DNA of 64,000 nt from Nemertoderma westbladi (lineage: Eukaryota > Xenacoelomorpha > Nemertodermatida > Nemertodermatidae), in assembly GCA_032718475.1 (NCBI GenBank), contig JAUCBJ010005441.1:34251-98250 (forward strand), written 5' to 3'. The notes below the pieces were generated by a model. That model ran no database searches, was not told the origin of the DNA, and was given only the letters and a program-made list of their open reading frames with translations. Positions 41,598 through 50,734 of the stretch are shown in pieces (positions within the stretch are counted from its first letter, which is position 1; every line of letters starts with the position of its first letter). The position numbers were made by a program, and so were the translations under genes.

Positions 41598-44500
41598 TCA
41601 CTGTGTTGATCGAACCCTGCCGCGTCCTCGAAAACTGCGCACAGGTGACTTTGCTCGCGATATGGGACTCGTGGGGCGAGTCACTGGTTTCGTTTGGACG
41701 TTGAGAGACGGTGAGACTATTTCCTCGCAAATTCGTCTATTTGGCATCCCAAAACCTCGACCGATTCCTCGTGACCGATCAGTTGTCACTACGGTTGGTA
41801 AAACGTCTGGGAACGCGCGGGAAGCGGACGACGCAGACCCAAGAGTAGCTTGCACCCCCTTTTGATCAGCTGGTGTATGTCCCGATCCTCCTGTTGGTTC
41901 TCTAGGAAGCGATACCGTATCCCGAGTAATTCGAATAGTCGGCTCAACTCCCTTGCGTTCTTCTATATTAATAGACTTCTTTAATTGTTGGCTAACTTTC
42001 TGGACCCTTATGATCCTACCCTGTCCGTCCTCCCGAGGGTGACGTGCAGACGGCGCAACCGGAGTAGCTGGTATGTCGGTCGCCTCTAGGATCTCCTCTT
42101 CCTCGAATACGCTCGCTCGTATACGTTTGTGGTAAAACGCGGCTCGGTATGCCCATGCGACGGTTAACCAAGCTCCTTTATTCCGCTTTTCAGTTCGGAA
42201 ACGATCAAATTCACCATACGTGATACGATTTACGACTTTCTGAAAATTCCACGTGTTCTTGTTGTCTGGGTGAATCTGTAATAGATACTCGCGCACTACT
42301 CGGAATCCACTGTCGTGGGGCAAAATATCGACTACCTCGATAAGTTCGTCATATTGGGGCATAGCGGAGATGTATCCTTCCGACATCATCGTTTGGGGAT
42401 TTACCGCCCAAAATCCAAGATGCGCCCTCATCGGAAATCGTCTTCTTTGTGCCGATACATGTTCGTCGGCTAAATCTTCCCACTCATCGAATAATTTTCT
42501 CACGAGTTTTACAGATTCGTGTTCATAGGGTATGTCTCTTAGTTGGCATTCAGATGCTCGATGCCCTTTTATATTGCAATAAGTACATTGAGCCATAAAT
42601 CTCCAGCAAGTATAAAAGGTATGAGACCCTTGATCTCCACACCATCCACAGATTAGCTGAGTCGTAGTAATATGCTTTCCACTGCACTTGGTCGAATGAT
42701 GTCCAGCGACGCCACATTTACCACACATCGTATTGGCAGGGTACCACACTCGTTCGTATATAAGATCTCCAATCGGTCGAGCGCTTCCTCCCACACTATA
42801 ATCGTAATCATCTGGATCTATGGGTTGATAGGTTTCTGAGGGTTGTATACAAACTATAGCATCTGTTGCTTCAAGTTGTCGAATCTCCATCTGAGATTTC
42901 TTCGGGAGGTTCCTTTCTATCTCAAGAAGTTCCTCTAAAGGATCGTCAGTGATCGTAGTAGTTACTTCGAAATCATCACCAAGGTGACCGATAGGCGCGC
43001 GCGTCTGCCGTGATTCATCCGTAATCTCCACGATACGTTCTCCTTCATAGGGTAACAATGTAAACATAGATGGTCTTTCGATAAGAGATCCCGCACAGCG
43101 AAGATACACGTCTCGAAATATACTAAATCCTGCTCGAGTAAAGGCATTACACTGAGCGTCGGAGTTGTAGAAGGGTTCAAGGAATCGTCTAAACACGTCG
43201 GTATGAATTCTCCCTTCCATGTAGAACGTATGGTCTTCTCCGAGACAAAGTGGATGTCTTTTGAGAGTCCGAGACACAATGTCGGCGATTAGGCAAACAT
43301 TCACTGACGACTCTATTGCTAAATAATATTGTAGGACCGCTCTTGGAGGTGACGTAATAGCCCAATACACGCATCCTCTCCATTTAAGCTGTGATTCAAA
43401 CTCACTCATATCTGGAGTATCACCTTCTCCATAAGTCTCAATATACTTGGTTCTCTTACTTTCCTTATAATCCCAATTGAATAACAGGTAGGAAATGTAT
43501 CCAGTTCCAGTCTTCTGAGTATTATACTCACGAAAATATCCCTGTTCTATAGACCACAAAATAAGAGGTCGAGTGTCGACGTACGGTGTCGGTAGTCGGT
43601 CATCGCTGTCCGTCATGCCGGCGAAGTCGCTAATTAAGTCCTCCCTTACTCCTGATCCAATCTTTACAACAGTTTTATCTAAAATCATATTTCTTACCAT
43701 CTTCGGTAGCATTCTAGCGTCGATATTACAAGCTTGGTCCATCTTCTTTACTATGTCCGTGATGAGATGGTGTCGCTTTGTATTTGCTGGAGGTATCGGC
43801 ATTCGTTTGTCGCTCCTCTGTCTACTGAAAACGTGCAGGACTCCGTCCGCCGCTCTAATTTGTATAGTCTTAGAAGTCAAACTCTGTTGATGACTGCCGC
43901 CCTCGTTATCGTAAAACATGTAACCATTTTCCTGAAACGATCTAAACGTTCTATTCCATTCATCCAACAATTCTTCCGAAGGTTGCCAAATCTTCTCTAT
44001 GTCCTTATCATCTTCGAAACGAATAACCTTACCTCGCCAATCTGCGGCAATATCTGTATCCGACTCGAAGGTTCCGGTTCCAATCCATAAACGAATCGTT
44101 CTGGTTAAATATCCTTTCAAATTGCTCGGAGCTATATCAGCACCAGCTCTATCCAGTTCCTTAAAGTCTTGAATATGAGGTGGAACGTTATACACGACCT
44201 TTTGAGTAATATGTCTACGTAAATCATATATCTTACTCATATCGCTGAAAACAACTGCAGGAAGAAACTCCAAGTTTGAAATGATTTCTGGATGATCTAC
44301 GATGGGTATTTCGTACGTCGTATCCTGTCGGACTGGTATACTAATAGGAAAATTGAGTGTCATACTCAATGGTTTCGTAGTTGAAGTACTATATGGTTGC
44401 ATTTCTCTTGTCCTCTCCGGGGATGCAATCTGTAGTCTCTGAATAACATTTTGAGCAAAGTTTATGCTCTCGAAAACTTCCGGTGTCATCTCCTTAGCTG

Positions 44501-45320
44501 GAGTTTGATCGTGTGATGTCCAATGGTAAGGTAGGCTCGCGAGTCTTCCGCCCCATTCTTCCATCTCACCTTTCTCGAAAGCCTTGTAGGCTCTGTATAG
44601 GCTAAGAGTTTCTTTCTTTTCGCGGGTTGACTGATTCGCCTCGTCCAGCGTAAGTTCAAATACATCGGGTTCAACAACCTTAGGTGGGTAAACGACAGTT
44701 TCTCCCGCCTTTGGTCCGGTCATAGCAAATGAATGATATGGATTCGATAAAGGATACCCTCCTTCCTGGTAGCGTAGTTGTTGATGGTTCGAACACCTCG
44801 CCAATATCGGTTCGGGATTTTCCTTATTCAAACGCATCGGAATCGCATTTCGTTGTTCGCGCATACAAGAACCGCATTGATAATAAAGTTTATAAACTGA
44901 AAATGCTTCCTTTGTTTCTCTATCGTCCCCTCGAGTTCGTCTGTAAAGGTGCATTCCATCGAATTCATCTCGTACCGCGGGCATAGGTTCGTGCGCCTTT
45001 AGGTATTGCATGGTATGATACAAACGACTAATTTCAGTATCGGGGTCTTCGCTAATGTCTCCCGTATCACACAAAGTGTCGTACGGGTAAAGTTCATTGA
45101 AGGTTTTGCGTAAACTTTTGATTCTTTCATTTAATGCGTTTTGCCTTCTCTTTAATACATTCGAGTCATATTTAGTTCTCGCGAGTTTCGCAGTACTTTC
45201 TGATAATTCTTTTATACCAAATATAGTGTAGTCCTTGGCTCCAAATCTTTCGAATGGCGCTGCTGCTTCCTCTTGGATATCATATCCCCATCTCGGCTCT
45301 CCATGTATCTCCTTCTCCAT
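41598..45320 (-). CDS. Second ORF of the outer element: DEDD exonuclease-like domain plus CCHC knuckles
   Basis: An uninterrupted 1240-codon frame. Residues 1-450 show no known domain; a Cys-pair segment (YYQCGSCMREQR) lies near 150. Residues about 465-690 carry an exonuclease-like signature: YMFYDNEGG (Asp471, Glu473), then TIQIRAADGVLHVFS, VVKIGSGVREDLISD (Asp561), YVDTRPLILW (Asp582) and LQYYLAIESSVNVCLIADI (Glu670). The order and the spacings of about 90 and 109 residues fit motifs I-III of DEDD 3'-5' exonucleases such as WRN and EXD2, with Glu instead of the last Asp. Three zinc knuckles follow at about 890-950 (CGKCGVAGHHSTKC, CGWCGDQGSHTFYTC, CTYCNIKGHRASEC). The tail is basic and Arg/Gly-rich. 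It is homologous in the same order to 34613-37228. It lies downstream of pol, where env would be, but has no signal peptide or membrane segment. A nucleic-acid-binding particle protein with or without nuclease activity fits best. Confidence 0.75.
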   Translation of the reverse strand: MEKEIHGEPRWGYDIQEEAAAPFERFGAKDYTIFGIKELSESTAKLARTKYDSNVLKRRQNALNERIKSLRKTFNELYPYDTLCDTGDISEDPDTEISRLYHTMQYLKAHEPMPAVRDEFDGMHLYRRTRGDDRETKEAFSVYKLYYQCGSCMREQRNAIPMRLNKENPEPILARCSNHQQLRYQEGGYPLSNPYHSFAMTGPKAGETVVYPPKVVEPDVFELTLDEANQSTREKKETLSLYRAYKAFEKGEMEEWGGRLASLPYHWTSHDQTPAKEMTPEVFESINFAQNVIQRLQIASPERTREMQPYSTSTTKPLSMTLNFPISIPVRQDTTYEIPIVDHPEIISNLEFLPAVVFSDMSKIYDLRRHITQKVVYNVPPHIQDFKELDRAGADIAPSNLKGYLTRTIRLWIGTGTFESDTDIAADWRGKVIRFEDDKDIEKIWQPSEELLDEWNRTFRSFQENGYMFYDNEGGSHQQSLTSKTIQIRAADGVLHVFSRQRSDKRMPIPPANTKRHHLITDIVKKMDQACNIDARMLPKMVRNMILDKTVVKIGSGVREDLISDFAGMTDSDDRLPTPYVDTRPLILWSIEQGYFREYNTQKTGTGYISYLLFNWDYKESKRTKYIETYGEGDTPDMSEFESQLKWRGCVYWAITSPPRAVLQYYLAIESSVNVCLIADIVSRTLKRHPLCLGEDHTFYMEGRIHTDVFRRFLEPFYNSDAQCNAFTRAGFSIFRDVYLRCAGSLIERPSMFTLLPYEGERIVEITDESRQTRAPIGHLGDDFEVTTTITDDPLEELLEIERNLPKKSQMEIRQLEATDAIVCIQPSETYQPIDPDDYDYSVGGSARPIGDLIYERVWYPANTMCGKCGVAGHHSTKCSGKHITTTQLICGWCGDQGSHTFYTCWRFMAQCTYCNIKGHRASECQLRDIPYEHESVKLVRKLFDEWEDLADEHVSAQRRRFPMRAHLGFWAVNPQTMMSEGYISAMPQYDELIEVVDILPHDSGFRVVREYLLQIHPDNKNTWNFQKVVNRITYGEFDRFRTEKRNKGAWLTVAWAYRAAFYHKRIRASVFEEEEILEATDIPATPVAPSARHPREDGQGRIIRVQKVSQQLKKSINIEERKGVEPTIRITRDTVSLPREPTGGSGHTPADQKGVQATLGSASSASRAFPDVLPTVVTTDRSRGIGRGFGMPNRRICEEIVSPSLNVQTKPVTRPTSPISRAKSPVRSFRGRGRVRSTQ

Positions 45321-45981
45321 AATTAGATGTGTAGTTACATAATCATACTACTAGAGGGAATACAACAGAGTTTGTAGTTAGTTGTGAGGAGACGTGAGAG
45401 TTTTCGTCTGCCCTTTTGGCTCGACAACGCTCTAACCTCCTACCCATAGCCTAAGATCTAGGGTTTCTTTAATGACACGCTGCTTCTTATCTAAAATTTT
45501 TTGCCGAAATAAAAACGAATTTGGGCTAAACTGGCTGTGAGTCTAAAATACTCACTTTTTGATCCCAAACTATTATCAGAAAATAAGCAGTCAAGAATTA
45601 GTAATAAATATAGGGAAGTCTATTTTTTGACGTAACTTATTGAAACAAGACCGTGTAAAATTTAATTAAATTTTTAAGAAAGGCTCGCAAGTCTTCCTCT
45701 CTTGTTTCTCTAATTTTAAGTTCCACCCGACTGTACCCTGAAATCTATTCACTGGAGAAAATTTTAAAAATTTTTCAAATCCAAATGGATTGTCTAAAAT
45801 TTCGAAAATGTCTCAATATTGTGAGTTCCAAGTAGAATTCCATTTCTTATACCTACAAATCCCGCTCCTATGTGATACATAAGGGTACTACCCTCAATGT
45901 TCACATATAAAGACAATGGAATTCTACCGCTGTCCTTACTATGGTGTACAGGTACGTGGAAATCTATTTGTAAACTCCTAA
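45321..45981 (-). other. Intercistronic region between pol and the second ORF of the outer element
   Basis: 661 bp, AT-rich, with stops in all frames. It contains one copy of the dispersed GGAAGACT(C/T)GCGAGCC motif at 45681. It probably holds the signals by which the second ORF is expressed (separate promoter, splicing or internal entry); none can be identified by eye. Confidence 0.5.
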
Positions 45982-47991
45982 TTATTTACTAACATTAGTT
46001 GGAGATTTGTAGTCTCCAGACTCGTTACGAGTCTCTTCAAGAAGTACGAGACGTTGAGTCGGTCTGTCAACTGTACGACCGTCAATTGTCCGTACCGTCA
46101 CAGTTCTTGTCACTCCATCCATAGATGGATGTGTGGCTAAAATTACACCTGTTATCCAGAAGCGTCTTTTTAGATTCACTTCCGCTAACAGCACGTGATC
46201 TCCCGGCTTTAATGCGCGGGTATTATTGTACCAGTTTGTTCTGGCAGAAATAGAGGGCAAATAATGGTTTTGCCATATTTCCCAGAATTTGTTAGCCAGT
46301 AGTTGCGTGATTTTCCACGCTTTTCTACCGTAGCTATCGCTTTCTATTGGAATAGAAATAGGCGTCAAAGTTGTCGGTGCCTGCATAAGCAGGTGTGCCG
46401 GTGTCAAAGCAAACTGAGATTGTTTGTCATCGGGTACTAATACTATTGGTCTAGTATTTAGTATTGCCTCGATTTCAACAAACAGTGTTGTCAGTTGGTC
46501 GTCTGTCAATATGTGGTTTACTGGAATGACCTTTGCCATGGCTGTTTTTATAGATCTAATCAATCTCTCCCAGACTCCGCCTCTCCATGGACTATCTGGA
46601 GGATTAAACTTCCAAACAATCTTGTAAGGACGTAGTTCGTTTGAGATTTGATCATGATCTAATTTCTTAAAGGCTCTAGCAATCTCATTTCGAGCACCAA
46701 CAAAGTTTGTCCCTTGGTCTGAGTACAAGCATTTCACTAGTCCGCGTCTAGCGATAAATCGCCGCAATGCTAGTATAAACGCGTTGGTGGAAAGATCCAT
46801 CACACGTTCAATATGAACTGCCCTACTGGACATACATGTGAAAATCAGTCCCCAGCGTTTTACTAGTATACGTCCACGTTTCGTATGTATGGGACCAAAG
46901 CAATCAATTCCAGTCTCTGTAAAAGGTGGTCTGAATGCTTGAAGTCGTGCTTGTGGAAGTTCACTCATTTCTTGGGTACCTATTCTAGAATGTACCTTTT
47001 TACAAATAATACAAGTACGTGTCACTGAACTTAACGCTTTACTGGGTCTAATTAATACAAATCTTGTACGTAAGTAGGAAAGACAGTGGTGTCTTCCAGC
47101 GTGTTTCAGATGTAAATGTGCGTCCAGTATCATTGCACGTTGTAGTTCGTGATGCTGTGGTATTATTATTGGGTACCTAAAGTTTGTGTTAAAGTCAATG
47201 TTTTGAAGCCGAGATTTATGACAAATTAAGCCATTATAAATTATCGGACTCCAACTCAATATTGGTGACGACTTGATTGGTTGACCTTGATTTATAGATG
47301 TGAATTCGCGCGCGAAATATCGCAGTTGGTAATGGCGAATTAATTTAATTTCACACCTGTCAATCTCAGTCAATGTAAGTCGACGTGTAAAGTCGCGTTT
47401 GCCTTTAACGTATTGTACAAAACGTACAATCCACGCTAATTTTCGGCAAGCGTTTGTCCAAGAGTCTGTTAAGTTTACAATACGGTCGACGTGAGTATTT
47501 ATGACGTCATCAGGTAAGTCAATGGAGAATTTGGAAGGTTTTGATTTACTAGAAGGGCCCACGGGTCCGCCGGTAAGTATTCCCTTGTTGACTGTTGATC
47601 CGTCCGGGTCTACAAGTAATTTGTCCTTCCTTGTTTTCTTACCTTGATTGTCAGTACTTTGTAAGTCGATCGTTAATGGTGGTTTGAACTCTATGGGGTC
47701 AGTGGGTTTCGGTAAACTTAATTTTCTGCCGATATTAATCCCAGGTTTCACCGTAGGTTGCAAGTTTGGTATGTCTCTTGAGCGCAAAGTAACACCTGTA
47801 TTTACATTTACGTAGGTACTACCCACATCTGTAATACATGAGGTTTCACCGTGCTTATTGTTGCTCAAGTGTGTCAAATTTGGTAGTTTGTCAATACAAG
47901 GCCGCTCCAATAGAGAAACTGCGGCTTCACTATTTGTCAAAATGTCACTAGTGTCTAGTAGAACATTTTGTGACATGTCTGGTAAAATGTT
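45982..47991 (-). CDS. pol: Integrase and DUF5641 part of pol, outer element
   Basis: The 664-codon frame is in the same frame as the preceding reverse-transcriptase part, separated by a single TGA at 47992-47994. It has an integrase zinc-binding region (HH...CIICKKV, about residues 270-325). The catalytic core has Asp358 (GIDCFGP), Asp420 (YSDQGTNFVG) and Glu470 (GGVWERLIRS). A C-terminal DUF5641 domain (LKPGDHVLLAEVNLKRRFW) lies at about 585-650. All three catalytic residues are present. The N-terminal 30 residues belong to a 180-bp duplicated segment shared with the end of the previous frame. It runs on the minus strand, and the intercistronic gap follows. Confidence 0.88.
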   Translation of the reverse strand, partial: NILPDMSQNVLLDTSDILTNSEAAVSLLERPCIDKLPNLTHLSNNKHGETSCITDVGSTYVNVNTGVTLRSRDIPNLQPTVKPGINIGRKLSLPKPTDPIEFKPPLTIDLQSTDNQGKKTRKDKLLVDPDGSTVNKGILTGGPVGPSSKSKPSKFSIDLPDDVINTHVDRIVNLTDSWTNACRKLAWIVRFVQYVKGKRDFTRRLTLTEIDRCEIKLIRHYQLRYFAREFTSINQGQPIKSSPILSWSPIIYNGLICHKSRLQNIDFNTNFRYPIIIPQHHELQRAMILDAHLHLKHAGRHHCLSYLRTRFVLIRPSKALSSVTRTCIICKKVHSRIGTQEMSELPQARLQAFRPPFTETGIDCFGPIHTKRGRILVKRWGLIFTCMSSRAVHIERVMDLSTNAFILALRRFIARRGLVKCLYSDQGTNFVGARNEIARAFKKLDHDQISNELRPYKIVWKFNPPDSPWRGGVWERLIRSIKTAMAKVIPVNHILTDDQLTTLFVEIEAILNTRPIVLVPDDKQSQFALTPAHLLMQAPTTLTPISIPIESDSYGRKAWKITQLLANKFWEIWQNHYLPSISARTNWYNNTRALKPGDHVLLAEVNLKRRFWITGVILATHPSMDGVTRTVTVRTIDGRTVDRPTQRLVLLEETRNESGDYKSPTNVSK

Positions 47992-50634
47992 TCACGGAAC
48001 ATCCGGCGAAATATCTAGTGACGTGTCTGGCAAAACGTCTGGTTGACCGTCTAGTAACGCGTCTGGTTGTTTGTCAATAGAAGGCCGCTCCAATAGAGAA
48101 ACTGCGGCTTCACTATTTGTCAATATGTTACTAGTGTCTGGTAGAACATTTTGTGATATGTCTGGTAAAATGTCTGGTTGGCTGTCTAGTAACGTGTCTG
48201 GTTGACCGTCTGGCGATATGTCTGGTGTAGAAAGGCTCGCAAGTCTTCCGTTCTTGACTTTGGAAGTTATATCTTTCCATTTCGCCTTCGGTTTTTTCTT
48301 AAGTTTGGCCGCCGTCCTTTTCTTTGCTTTCCCTTTCTTTGGTTTTTTAATTTCCGCGTCTTTAGGGATAGTGTTAGACTTGTTGTCATATAGTGGCGGC
48401 CAATGTTGTACTGATCTTTGCAAGAATTGTGGTCCGTGTTGCCAAAATTCTTTGTTCTCCGGTTCACAGAATTCCTCAGGCATCATTCCTCTTGACGCAA
48501 TATCGGCTGGGTTTTGTGGTCCGGGACAATGTCGCCAATCTTCCTTTATTGAACGGTCTAGAATTTCTGCGCGACGGTTAGCTACGAATGTCTTGAATTC
48601 AAGTGTGTCGTTGTTTATGTAAAATAAAACCAACGTCGCGTCAGTCCAATAAAATATCTGTAAACTTGACTGTAGTTCTGTCTGTATAAGGTTCACGATT
48701 GTGGTTGACAGGGTTGCGGCTTGTAGCTCAGCTCGTGGTGTCGTCATATACTTAGTAGGCATTGTTTTTGCCTTAGAAGTAATGAGCGAAACATCGAATT
48801 CTTCTGAGTCTACTTGTCTGCGCAAGTACGCTGCCACACCAAAGCCGTTGTCACTGGCGTCGGAAAAACAATGTAATTCCAAGTTGTCAGGAAACGTTGT
48901 TTGTAATGGAAAGTATACTCTGGGTATGGAATAATCCTCTAACGAAGATAATTCTGCCTCCCAGGTTTTCCATAAGTCCACTTGGTCTGATGAGATCGGC
49001 TCGTCCCATGTTAGTCCATCCTTCCAAATACTGCGCATATAAATTCTGGCTTGCAGTATTATTGGACTGATGAATCCTAATGGATCGAACAATCGGCTCA
49101 ATTTTGACAAGCATGATCTCTTTGTCAGTGTGTTTTCTTGACTGTCCAGTCTCACCTTCACTCGAAAGTTGTCCGTGTTTGGGTCCCAAAAGAGCCCCAA
49201 CACCTTGGTCGTCGGTAGTGGTTCGAACACTAGGTCAATGTCACCACCTCCACGCTCAGTCGTTCCGAATGAGTCTACCAATTCGGCACTGTTTGAGGCG
49301 AATTTGGTGAGGTTAAAACCTCCGCCCGCTAAGCAGTCCCGTAATTGATGTGCTACTGTTATAGCACGTTCTACTGTGTCACAACTCTGTAAACCATCGT
49401 CTACGTAAAAGTCACGTTCTACGATCTTAATTATCTCTGGGTCATATATGTGTTTCTGATCCCTAGCGGCTTGCTTTAGGGCGTACATCGTACAGTTTGG
49501 GCTGTCCCTGGCACCGAAAACGCGAACTTGCATTTGGTAAGTCGCCGGTGGTAGACTTAAGTCTCCTTCCGGATACCAGAGGAACCTCAAACTGTCTCTG
49601 TCTCGCTCTAACGCTCTCACTTGGTGAAACATAGCTTCGACGTCACAAGTAAAGGCTACTTGACGCTGACGGAAGCGCATAATCACCCCCATAAGATAAT
49701 TATTCATGTTTGGTACATCCATTAACTCGCTATTGAGGGACATTCCCTCAAACAGAGCCGCACAGTCATTGACTACACGTACTTTGTCTGGTTTGTCGGG
49801 GTGTCTCACGAAGTGATGTGGCAAGTAGTATGTCTGGTCAGTCACTATCTCTGGGTTAGTCATTCGGATAGCGTATCCCTTGGACAAATACGTCTCCATC
49901 TGAGTGTTATGGGCTTTCTCGTCCTTTAATAGACGTTGTCGTATCGAGTGTAAACGTCTTAAAGCTAGTGGATAGTTATTTATGAGTTTAGGACGTTGGT
50001 TACGCCATAGCATCCCTACCTCATAATGTCCGTCCTCTGTCTGGCGGATAGTATCTTCCATGATCTTCAAAGATTGTTTCTCTTGTTCCGACATACATGG
50101 TTCGTAGCTACCAGGTTCAGCTGTATCTTGTTCTAACCACCTGATAGTCTTTTCCGTTAATTCTTTGTCCAATGCAGCTTGTTCCACTTGATGATTTCTT
50201 AACGCGTCGTCATCGATATCGATGGGCATTGTTGAGGTTATTGGTGTAGGTAGACTCGCAAGCCTTCCGGCGTTATCATCTGTCGTCGATGGAATCTCTG
50301 GCTGACTCGTCTTCTCCCCAAGTTCTAAACTCACCTGGTGGATTAGCTGCTCCTTATGACTTATCATACTAGTTACACATGTCGTGTCATGTTTTGTCGA
50401 ATGTAGTGTAGTATGGTCCACGTCGTGTGAAAAGGAATGAGTCGACGTTGTAGTTAATAAACTACATGTACTTTGTATATCGTCTTCCTCGTCACTTATA
50501 TCCAGTGTGCGCACAGGCGCTCGAGTATACCACCCTATCGGCGTTCTACAGGCGTATGCGTTTCCCGCTACGACTGCCGATGGTCTGGTTTCCCACACTT
50601 GATGTAGGTTGAATTGGTCTGTCCCGATCAGCAT
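47992..50634 (-). CDS. pol: Reverse transcriptase and RNase H part of pol, outer element
   Basis: An 880-codon frame. The Pao-type reverse transcriptase spans about residues 230-500, with VRVVNDCAALFEGMSLNSEL, CDVEAMFHQV (first catalytic Asp) and FYVDDGLQS (catalytic Asp pair at about 412-413). RNase H follows with FSDASDNGFGVAAYL, RAELQAATL and YWTDATLVLFYI (about 610-740). The tail is Lys-rich (KKPKKGKAKKRT) and ends in a low-complexity DxxPD repeat region. The frame is displaced from the upstream gag-protease frame because of a small duplication at 50771-50798, and it ends at a TGA in frame with the integrase. The dispersed motif occurs twice inside, as GRLASL. Confidence 0.9.
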   Translation of the reverse strand: MLIGTDQFNLHQVWETRPSAVVAGNAYACRTPIGWYTRAPVRTLDISDEEDDIQSTCSLLTTTSTHSFSHDVDHTTLHSTKHDTTCVTSMISHKEQLIHQVSLELGEKTSQPEIPSTTDDNAGRLASLPTPITSTMPIDIDDDALRNHQVEQAALDKELTEKTIRWLEQDTAEPGSYEPCMSEQEKQSLKIMEDTIRQTEDGHYEVGMLWRNQRPKLINNYPLALRRLHSIRQRLLKDEKAHNTQMETYLSKGYAIRMTNPEIVTDQTYYLPHHFVRHPDKPDKVRVVNDCAALFEGMSLNSELMDVPNMNNYLMGVIMRFRQRQVAFTCDVEAMFHQVRALERDRDSLRFLWYPEGDLSLPPATYQMQVRVFGARDSPNCTMYALKQAARDQKHIYDPEIIKIVERDFYVDDGLQSCDTVERAITVAHQLRDCLAGGGFNLTKFASNSAELVDSFGTTERGGGDIDLVFEPLPTTKVLGLFWDPNTDNFRVKVRLDSQENTLTKRSCLSKLSRLFDPLGFISPIILQARIYMRSIWKDGLTWDEPISSDQVDLWKTWEAELSSLEDYSIPRVYFPLQTTFPDNLELHCFSDASDNGFGVAAYLRRQVDSEEFDVSLITSKAKTMPTKYMTTPRAELQAATLSTTIVNLIQTELQSSLQIFYWTDATLVLFYINNDTLEFKTFVANRRAEILDRSIKEDWRHCPGPQNPADIASRGMMPEEFCEPENKEFWQHGPQFLQRSVQHWPPLYDNKSNTIPKDAEIKKPKKGKAKKRTAAKLKKKPKAKWKDITSKVKNGRLASLSTPDISPDGQPDTLLDSQPDILPDISQNVLPDTSNILTNSEAAVSLLERPSIDKQPDALLDGQPDVLPDTSLDISPDVP

Positions 50635-50734
50635 TGCTACCGATCTATAATTGACAGGACATTCAGGTACACCAAGGTGTCTGAAATACTTACGGTCCTC
50701 TAAGGATTGTTCTGGGACAGGACCTAGTAGGTTA

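Noticed and set aside
41598-45320. Second ORF as an env gene
   Set aside because: The position fits, but there is no signal peptide, no membrane segment and no glycoprotein-like Cys pattern. Zinc knuckles and exonuclease-like motifs point elsewhere.
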